Assembly (NCBI GenBank): GCA_947468085.1
Contig: CANIKY010000021.1
Location: 1-38,487 of the forward strand
From: Paracoccaceae bacterium
GTDB taxonomy: Bacteria; Pseudomonadota; Alphaproteobacteria; Rhodobacterales; Rhodobacteraceae
Reading direction: 5' to 3'
Length of the DNA stretch: 38,487 bases
Shown: positions 32,797 through 38,487 of the stretch, piece after piece
Numbering within the stretch: the stretch's first letter is position 1
How the letters are laid out: each line of letters begins with the position of its first letter
Made by a program: the position numbers and the translations under genes
Notes under the pieces: model-generated
Database searches by the model: none
What the model was told of the DNA's origin: nothing
Seen by the model: the letters and a program-made list of their open reading frames with translations, nothing else

Positions 32797-33795
32797 ATGA
32801 CCAAGCCTTTGAAGCTTGGGTTCTTGATGTTCCCGGGCTTTCCGATGGCGTGCTTGACCTCGGCCATCGAACCGTTGCGCGCGGCCAATGAGATCACGGG
32901 CACCCATGCCTTTTCTTGGGTTCTGCTGGGGGAAACGGCTGATCCTGTGCGATCGTCAGCCGATGTGCGGTTTACCCCCGACGATGTGCTGGATCGCGCA
33001 CAGGGCTTGGATCAGGTCTATCTGCTCTCCCCCCCCACAGGGGCCTTTAGCGACCCCAAACACACGCCCGCAGTGCTGCGCCGACTGGACCGCGCCGGGG
33101 TGACGATGGGCGCATTTTCAGGCGGGATATTCCCCCTTGTGCGCGCAGGCTTGATGGAGGGCCACCGCTGTTCGGTGCATTGGTGCTACGAGACGGCCTT
33201 TAAGGCTGAGTTTGCCCATGTCGCCGCCGAAGAAACTGTGATCGTGCGCGACAGGCGGCGGATCACCGCTTCGGGTGCTGGGGCGGTGTTTGATCTGATG
33301 CTGCGCCTGATCGAGGAACGCTTGGGCCGCGAGACGATGACCGAAGTTGCCTGCTGGTTCCAGCACCCCTTTGTGCGCGATGAAGATGCCCGCCAAAAGG
33401 TGCCTGTCCAAGGCGCGGGTGGCACGGCCGATGCCCTGCCCCAGCCTATCCGCGAGGCGATCCGCCTGTTTGATGCCCATATCGAGGACCCTTTGCGCAT
33501 TCCCGATGTGGCAGAGGCGGTCGATATGTCAGAGCGCAACTTTGAACGCCTGTTCAAGCGCCAGACGGGGCAAAGCCCGCTGCGCTATTACCGTTTGGTA
33601 CGCTTGGCCAAGGCGCGACAAAGGGTGCTGTATTCGGATGATTCGCTGGCAGAGATTGCCGCTTCGGTGGGCTATCCGCGCTCTGGCCCGATGGCACGGC
33701 ATTATGCGCAGGCCTTTGGCGTCAGCCCACAGAATGAACGCAAGGCCTTGGCAGGGTTGCGCGGCCTTTCGGGGGCTTTGCCGCCCGAGAGGTGA
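32797..33795 (+). CDS. GATR transcriptional regulator (DJ-1/PfpI-like plus AraC domain)
   Basis: A 332-residue regulator of the glutamine-amidotransferase-like AraC subfamily (GbdR/CdhR/ArgR type). The N-terminal sensor begins LKLGFLMFPGFPMACLTSAI then EPLRAAN; the nucleophile-elbow position reads GAFSGGIFPLVRAGLMEG, so the catalytic cysteine of true amidotransferases is missing, as in other GATRs. The C-terminal helix-turn-helix pair reads LRIPDVAEAVDMSERNFERLFKRQTGQSPLRYYR and SLAEIAASVGYPRSGPMARHY. GATRs respond to quaternary amines, betaines, carnitine or sarcosine in other bacteria, so methylated amines or their products are likely ligands. It starts 10 bases after dmmC. No strong Shine-Dalgarno is seen before the ATG at 32797. 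Confidence 0.88.
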   Translation: MTKPLKLGFLMFPGFPMACLTSAIEPLRAANEITGTHAFSWVLLGETADPVRSSADVRFTPDDVLDRAQGLDQVYLLSPPTGAFSDPKHTPAVLRRLDRAGVTMGAFSGGIFPLVRAGLMEGHRCSVHWCYETAFKAEFAHVAAEETVIVRDRRRITASGAGAVFDLMLRLIEERLGRETMTEVACWFQHPFVRDEDARQKVPVQGAGGTADALPQPIREAIRLFDAHIEDPLRIPDVAEAVDMSERNFERLFKRQTGQSPLRYYRLVRLAKARQRVLYSDDSLAEIAASVGYPRSGPMARHYAQAFGVSPQNERKALAGLRGLSGALPPER

Positions 33796-33846
33796 TTTTT
33801 CGCAGAAAAATCGTTTGGGTGCCCACGATTTTTCTGCGAAAAATCA
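33793..33846. terminator. 22-bp perfect inverted repeat joining two convergent stop codons
   Basis: The left arm 33793-33814 is the exact complement of 33825-33846, with a 10-base loop (TTGGGTGCCC). Each arm is itself dyad-symmetric (GATTTTT-CGCAG-AAAAATC), giving four GATTTTT units. The arms begin with the TGA stops of the GATR gene and of the EamA gene on the other strand. A bidirectional terminator is the simplest reading. Confidence 0.85.
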
Positions 33847-34677
33847 TCCGACCGCCAACCGCCCAAGTCCAATAAAGATCAAGGTAATACCAATCCCTTG
33901 CGCGGGTTTTACTTTCTCGCCCAGCACAGCCCAAGCCAGCAAGATCGTCACAACCCCGAACAAAGACGACGCAACCGACGCGTAACTCGCCTGCGCCAAT
34001 CCGCCTGCGACGATCACAGACGACAGCGCCAGCCCGTCCAGACACCCCATCGCCAGCAAGACGGGCCAGCGTTTCAGCGCGGCCACGATGCCCTTGGGCC
34101 GCATGGCCAGAATGCCCAAGGCCAAGACCGCGCCGCCCGCCCGTGCTAAGCTGGCCGCTTGCATCGGGTCAACGCGCCCTGCCGCCTCTTGCCCAAGGGC
34201 AAAGCTGGTGGCCATGCCCAGACAGGCGGCCAAGGCCAAGGGCAGTGCTGCAGGGTGCGGGCGCTGGCTGTCACTTTGCCCCGTGATCGCCACCACCGCC
34301 ACACCCGCCACAATCAACCCCGCCGCCAGCCATTCCACCCCGCTGACCGGATGGCCGCGCAGCAGTTCAAACCCCAAGGCGGGCAGGGGGTAGGCCCCGA
34401 TCACGGGAGCGACCAGTTTTGCAGGGGCGCGGGCGAAGGCGGCATACAGTGCCAAACTCGCCCCGAAATAGGCGCAGCCCGAGGCCAGCGCCAAGGCCAG
34501 CGTTGCAACATCAGGCAGCGCTTTGGTCCAGCCAAAGGGCGCCGTGACCAAAGACGCCACCACCATCACAATCGCCAATTGCGGCAGCACCTGTGCGCCT
34601 GGGGCAATACGGCGCACCAAAAGGTCATGCGTGCCCCAGCCTAAGGCAGCGATTAATCCAAGTCCTAGGGCGAGCAT
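33844..34677 (-). CDS. EamA/DMT-family transporter
   Basis: A 277-residue membrane protein with about ten hydrophobic helices in two homologous halves (ALGLGLIAALGWGTHDLLVR at the start of the first, ALALGILAMRPKGIVAALKR before the later helices). The C-terminal segment VASSLFGVVTILLAWAVLGEKVK carries the conserved E-K at the end of an EamA repeat. DMT proteins export metabolites or amines; the substrate is unknown. The gene sits between the GATR gene and tdm, in the middle of the methylated-amine block but on the other strand. Its stop lies in the shared 22-bp inverted repeat. Its 94-base divergent region with tdm could hold both promoters. Confidence 0.88.
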   Translation of the reverse strand: MLALGLGLIAALGWGTHDLLVRRIAPGAQVLPQLAIVMVVASLVTAPFGWTKALPDVATLALALASGCAYFGASLALYAAFARAPAKLVAPVIGAYPLPALGFELLRGHPVSGVEWLAAGLIVAGVAVVAITGQSDSQRPHPAALPLALAACLGMATSFALGQEAAGRVDPMQAASLARAGGAVLALGILAMRPKGIVAALKRWPVLLAMGCLDGLALSSVIVAGGLAQASYASVASSLFGVVTILLAWAVLGEKVKPAQGIGITLIFIGLGRLAVG

Positions 34678-34771
34678 GTCTGACCTTCCCGCTTGTGCCG
34701 GGCGCAGCCCGTGTTATTCTTCACAATGAACAAGTTTTACGACGAATGAAATCGTCCCTGCGAGAGGTCCC

Positions 34772-37141
34772 ATGCTCGACAGTCCCTACCCCAAGGTCAT
34801 CCCCGGCCCACCACGGCCCAGCCGCATCCTGACAACCCGCGATATGCAGCGCAAGTCTGGAATTGAACGCTATGAAGTGCCCGGTGGCGGGGCCTTGATG
34901 GTGGCCATCGACGTAGGCGATCAGATCACCGTCACCAACCTTGAAGGCGGCCAAACGGCCGAGCTTTTGGCCGCCGATGCCACGGGGCAGATTGACCCGA
35001 TGCTGCTGGGTGTTGCGGGCGATTGTTTGGGCGAGGGGCTCAAAGCCCTGATCACCGCGGGCGGGTCGGGCATGGGCCGCTTGCGGGCGGGCTTGGTCAA
35101 GCGCGGGATTGATTTGGGCCGTGCCAAGGCGTTGCGGCTTTTTGGCGCTGAAACGCCTGCCAAGGAGGAGGCGACATTTCAAGCGCAGCGTGCGGGCCAT
35201 GTGATCCTCGCAGCCCCCGGTGCGCCCATGTCGCCCCATGACCAATCCACCTTGACGCCGCTGATCTTGACCATCCGCCGCGCCAATCCGGCTTGGGCCG
35301 CGCTGCATGACCTGCCCGAACCCTTGGCCGACCCCACGCTGGATCTGCGCGTGTCTTCGGCCACGGCGCGGGCCTATCATGTCAAGGCGGGCGACTATAT
35401 CCAGATCATTGATGTTGATGGCCGCCAATGCACCGACTTTCAGTGCTTTTCGGCCCGCAAGCTGGACAAGGGCATTCAGCACGCTTTGGATGTGACCACA
35501 TCGCGCACCCTGATGGGGCACGCCTATTCCATGCCCGGCCTGCATGCCAAATACTACGATCAAGATTGGGAACCCTTGGTCGAAGTGATCCAAGACACGG
35601 TGGGTCGCCATGACGCCTTTGCTATGGCCTGTGCCAGCAAATACTACGACGAAATCGGCTATCCCGGCCATGCCAATTGTTCGGATAACTTCAACGGCGC
35701 GCTTGCCACGCATGGCATTGACGGTCGCCCCGGTTGGATGGCGGTGAACTTGTTCTTCAACACCGCCATTGACGCGCACGGCGTTCTGGTCAGCGACGAA
35801 CCGTGGAGCCGCCCGGGCGATTACGTTCTGTTCCGCGCCCTGACCGATCTGGTCTGTGTGAACTCTGCCTGCCCCGACGATACCTCGCCCGCGAACGGCT
35901 GGTATCTTTCTGATATCCATGTGCGCACCTATTCGGGCGCTGAATCCTTTTCGCGCGCGGTCGCTTGGCGCGCCACACCCGAGGCAGAGCCAAAGATGAC
36001 CAAAGAAACCGCCTTTCACCCCGCCACCGCTGCGCGCACCCGCAACATGATCGACTACCGCGGCTACTGGCTGCCCAATGCCTATGCCGCGGCAGGCCCG
36101 ATTGAGGAATACTGGGCTTGCCGTCAGGCGGCTGTGGCGATTGATCTGTCGCCCTTGCGCAAATTTGAAATCACCGGCCCTGATGCCGAGGCGTTGATGC
36201 AATATACCCTCACGCGGGATGTCAAAAAGTTGGCGGTGGGGCAGGTGGTCTATTCGGCCATGTGCTATGAACATGGCGGCATGATTGATGACGGCACGCT
36301 GTTTCGTCTGGGGCGCGACAATTTCCGCTGGATCGGTGGCGATGATTTTGGTGGCATCTGGCTGCGCGAGCAGGCCGAAAAGCTGGGGCTTAAGGTCATG
36401 GTGCGCTCTAGCACCGACCAGTTGCACAATCTGGCGGTGCAAGGCCCCAACAGCCGCGAGATTATGAAACGCATCATCTGGACAGCCCCCACCCAAGCCA
36501 CGGTAGATGAACTGGGCTGGTTCCGCCACACGGTTGCGCGCCTGCACGGCTTTACCGGCGCGCCGCTTGTGGTGTCGCGCACCGGGTATACGGGCGAGTT
36601 GGGCTATGAAATCTTCTGCCACCCCAAAGATGCCGTGGCGGTTTATGACGCCGTGATGGAGGCCGGTGCCGATCTGGGAATTCGCCCCATGGGCCTGCTG
36701 GGGCTGGATATGGTGCGCATCGAAGCTGGTCTGATTTTTGCCGGTTACGACTTTTCCGACGAAACTGACCCGTTCGAGGCGGGCATCGGCTTTACCGTGC
36801 CGCTGAAATCCAAGCCCGACGATTTCATTGGTCGTGAGGCATTGATCCGCCGCAAGGACCACCCCGCGCGCAAATTTGTCGGGATCGAGGTCGATGCCGC
36901 CACCGATGTGGGCCACGGCGATTGTCTGCACATCGGGCGCGCGCAGATTGGCGTGATCTGCTCGGCCATGCGCTCGCCCTTGCTGGGCAAGCAGATTGCG
37001 CTGGCGCGGGTGGATGTGGCGCATTGCGAACTGGGCACAGCGGTTGAGGTCGGCAAGCTGGATGGCCACCAAAAGCGCCTGCCTGCCGTGATCACTGCCC
37101 TTTCGGCCTATGATCCTAAGAAAACAAGGCCGCAAAGCTAA
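34772..37141 (+). CDS. tdm: trimethylamine N-oxide demethylase (aldolase) Tdm
   Basis: This 789-residue two-domain enzyme splits TMAO to dimethylamine and formaldehyde. Residues about 1-390 are a DUF1989-type domain with conserved cysteines in GRQCTDFQCF, HANCSDNFNG and CVNSACPDD, which probably bind zinc. Residues about 410-789 form a GcvT-like tetrahydrofolate-binding domain (DYRGYWLPNAYAAAGPIEEY, HNLAVQGPNSREIM, VSRTGYTGELGYEIFC, LGLDMVRIEAGLIFAGYDFS). DUF1989 fused to GcvT is the architecture of Tdm from Methylocella silvestris and R. pomeroyi. GAGAGG precedes the ATG at 34772. The folate domain would capture formaldehyde released by the first. The product is the substrate of the DmmDABC system upstream. 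Confidence 0.92.
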   Translation: MLDSPYPKVIPGPPRPSRILTTRDMQRKSGIERYEVPGGGALMVAIDVGDQITVTNLEGGQTAELLAADATGQIDPMLLGVAGDCLGEGLKALITAGGSGMGRLRAGLVKRGIDLGRAKALRLFGAETPAKEEATFQAQRAGHVILAAPGAPMSPHDQSTLTPLILTIRRANPAWAALHDLPEPLADPTLDLRVSSATARAYHVKAGDYIQIIDVDGRQCTDFQCFSARKLDKGIQHALDVTTSRTLMGHAYSMPGLHAKYYDQDWEPLVEVIQDTVGRHDAFAMACASKYYDEIGYPGHANCSDNFNGALATHGIDGRPGWMAVNLFFNTAIDAHGVLVSDEPWSRPGDYVLFRALTDLVCVNSACPDDTSPANGWYLSDIHVRTYSGAESFSRAVAWRATPEAEPKMTKETAFHPATAARTRNMIDYRGYWLPNAYAAAGPIEEYWACRQAAVAIDLSPLRKFEITGPDAEALMQYTLTRDVKKLAVGQVVYSAMCYEHGGMIDDGTLFRLGRDNFRWIGGDDFGGIWLREQAEKLGLKVMVRSSTDQLHNLAVQGPNSREIMKRIIWTAPTQATVDELGWFRHTVARLHGFTGAPLVVSRTGYTGELGYEIFCHPKDAVAVYDAVMEAGADLGIRPMGLLGLDMVRIEAGLIFAGYDFSDETDPFEAGIGFTVPLKSKPDDFIGREALIRRKDHPARKFVGIEVDAATDVGHGDCLHIGRAQIGVICSAMRSPLLGKQIALARVDVAHCELGTAVEVGKLDGHQKRLPAVITALSAYDPKKTRPQS

Positions 37142-37179
37142 GGGCGCTTGCGGCTCACGTCTGGGTGATCTGGGCTGAG

Positions 37180-37210
37180 TGGCCGGAAATAAGACTCGAA
37201 TGGCGGAAAT
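37180..37210 (+). promoter_or_regulatory. paired direct repeat upstream of the mgdA/soxB-like gene
   Basis: TGGCCGGAAAT (37180-37190) and TGGCGGAAAT (37201-37210) place their GGAAAT cores exactly 20 bases apart, two helical turns on the same face. This spacing suits an AraC-type regulator such as the GATR in this window. The site lies about 60 bases before the start codon at 37269. Confidence 0.35.
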
Positions 37211-37268
37211 TGCGCTATGCAGCTGGGTTGCCTGCGCTAACTTCGACTTAAGCAAACGGAGATCAAGA

Positions 37269-38487
37269 ATGCGCTATTCCGGCTTTCGGATCCTTAAAGA
37301 GGCGCTTACGGGGCACAAGGGCTGGGGCCACGCTTGGCGCGACCCTGAACCGCAGGCGTCTTACGATTACATCATCATAGGCGGCGGCGGGCACGGGTTG
37401 GCTACGGCCTATTATCTGGCCAAGGAATTCAAACAGGCCCGCATTGCCGTGCTTGAAAAGGGCTATCTGGGCGGCGGCAATGTCGGGCGCAACACCACGA
37501 TCATCCGCTCGAACTATCTGCTCGACGGGAACGAGCCTTTCTATGAATTCTCGCTGAAACTCTGGGAAGGGCTAGAGCAAGATTTCAACTACAACGCCAT
37601 GGTTAGCCAGCGCGGGATCATCAACCTGATCCACACTGATGCTGCGCGTGATGCGGCGACCCGGCGCGGCAATGCGATGTTAATGAACGGCGCGGATGCG
37701 GAACTGCTCAACCGCGATCAGGTTCGGGCGATGTATCCGTTCTTGAACTTTGACAATGCGCGCTTTCCCATCAAAGGCGCGTTGATGCAGCGGCGCGGTG
37801 GCACGGTGCGCCATGATGCCGTGGCTTGGGGCTATGCGCGGGGTGCTGATGGGCTTGGCGTGGACTTGATCCAGAACTGCGAAGTCACGGGCATGCGGAT
37901 CGAGAATGGCAAGATCTTGGGTGTTGAAACCTCTCGCGGGTTTATTGGGGCTAAGAAGGTCGGCGTGGCGGTGGCGGGGTCGTCTTCCAAGGTTATGGCC
38001 CATGCCGGAATGCGCCTGCCGATAGAAAGCCATGTGCTGCAAGCCTTTGTCTCGGAGGGGTTAAAACCGCTGATTGACGGCGTGATGACCTTTGGCGCGG
38101 GGCATTTTTATGTCAGCCAGTCCGACAAGGGCGGCTTGGTTTTTGGCGGCGACATCGACGGGTATAATTCCTACGCACAGCGCGGCAACCTGCCTGTGGT
38201 GGAAGACGTGATCGAAGGTGGCATGGCCCTGATGCCCATGATTGGCCGTGCGCGTCTGCTGCGCTCTTGGGGTGGGATTATGGACATGTCGATGGACGGA
38301 TCGCCCATCATCGACAAAACCCATATCGACGGGCTCTATTTCAACGGCGGGTGGTGCTATGGCGGCTTTAAGGCCACGCCCGCCAGCGGATGGTGCTTTG
38401 CCCATCTTCTGGCCAAAGACGAACCGCATGTGACGGCCAAGGCCTATCGTTTTGATCGCTTCCTTAAGGGGTTGATGATCGACGAAA
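37269..38487 (+). CDS. FAD-dependent oxidoreductase, N-methylglutamate dehydrogenase (MgdA) or sarcosine oxidase beta (SoxB), partial
   Basis: The frame starts at ATG 37269 (CGGAG at 37256-37260) and runs open to the window edge for 406 codons. The FAD-binding motif is YDYIIIGGGGHGLATAYYLA, followed by EKGYLGGGNVGRNTTIIRSN, the covalent-flavin-type SoxB signature, then QRRGGTVRHDAVAWGYARGA and LYFNGGWCYGGFKATPASGW. MgdA and SoxB share this sequence closely at about 415-420 residues, so only a few residues are missing. Position after tdm and the dmm genes favours MgdA, which oxidises N-methylglutamate to release the methyl of monomethylamine. SoxB of heterotetrameric sarcosine oxidase is the alternative. 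The next genes beyond the window (mgdBCD or soxDAG) would decide. Confidence 0.88.
   Translation, partial: MRYSGFRILKEALTGHKGWGHAWRDPEPQASYDYIIIGGGGHGLATAYYLAKEFKQARIAVLEKGYLGGGNVGRNTTIIRSNYLLDGNEPFYEFSLKLWEGLEQDFNYNAMVSQRGIINLIHTDAARDAATRRGNAMLMNGADAELLNRDQVRAMYPFLNFDNARFPIKGALMQRRGGTVRHDAVAWGYARGADGLGVDLIQNCEVTGMRIENGKILGVETSRGFIGAKKVGVAVAGSSSKVMAHAGMRLPIESHVLQAFVSEGLKPLIDGVMTFGAGHFYVSQSDKGGLVFGGDIDGYNSYAQRGNLPVVEDVIEGGMALMPMIGRARLLRSWGGIMDMSMDGSPIIDKTHIDGLYFNGGWCYGGFKATPASGWCFAHLLAKDEPHVTAKAYRFDRFLKGLMIDE

Noticed and set aside
34721-37255. An 844-codon open frame antisense to tdm
   Set aside because: It mirrors the tdm codons; the product is compositionally odd with no domain, while the plus strand encodes a clear Tdm. 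Long antisense frames are expected with this GC-rich codon usage.

Overview
The window is a GC-rich, densely coding chromosomal segment. It has the gene content and local gene order of a Rhodobacteraceae (Alphaproteobacteria, Rhodobacter/Roseobacter group) chromosome: a divergent DUF6476/RluA-type pair followed by rpoH, the psd-pssA pair, a run of TPR protein, SUV3-like helicase, S4 protein, ferredoxin and carD, and at the right end a roseobacter-type methylated-amine cluster. I see no tRNA, rRNA, insertion sequence, phage or CRISPR. The genus cannot be read from the sequence. Intergenic gaps are all shorter than 300 bases.

Positions 1-5300 hold housekeeping genes: rRNA pseudouridine synthase, heat-shock sigma factor RpoH, phosphatidylethanolamine synthesis (psd, pssA), a Gfo/Idh/MocA oxidoreductase, and a small Host_attach-family gene. 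That last gene has an FNR-type box upstream and its ribosome binding site inside a hairpin. Positions 5300-10500 are mostly minus strand: oligoendopeptidase PepF, then a ligase-associated MBL-fold exonuclease coupled by an ATGA overlap to a DNA-ligase-like protein that has lost its whole catalytic domain, then an SCP2 / alpha-beta hydrolase pair.

Positions 10480-16720 are plus strand: TPR protein, large SUV3-like RNA helicase, S4 (Hsp15-like) RNA-binding protein, 7Fe ferredoxin, a long leader (possibly an sRNA) with a near-consensus promoter, CarD, a strong terminator, and cobT. Positions 16750-25200 are accessory and mixed in orientation: an 884-residue single-pass membrane protein with a PilM/GspL-like N-terminus and a PilP/GspC-like C-terminus, a SIMPL-domain protein, an O-acetylhomoserine sulfhydrylase, a LysE exporter, an orphan phnM, an unlabelled 54-residue protein and an MFS transporter.

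Positions 25377-38487 form the most coherent block, a pathway for stepwise demethylation of trimethylamine. Tmm oxidises TMA to TMAO. Tdm (DUF1989 plus GcvT-like) splits TMAO to dimethylamine and formaldehyde. DmmDABC demethylates dimethylamine to monomethylamine. The partial flavoprotein at the right edge resembles MgdA/SoxB and would start monomethylamine (N-methylglutamate) or sarcosine oxidation. An APC permease, a GATR/AraC-type regulator and an EamA transporter are interleaved. Hairpin terminators after tmm, after the permease and after the regulator split the block into several transcription units.

The items most worth a second look are the catalytic-domain-less ligase protein, the carD leader, the hairpin plus FNR-type box before the Host_attach gene, the PilM/PilP-like fusion protein, and a dispersed intergenic repeat with a conserved ATTTGGGCA..ATGAA tail.
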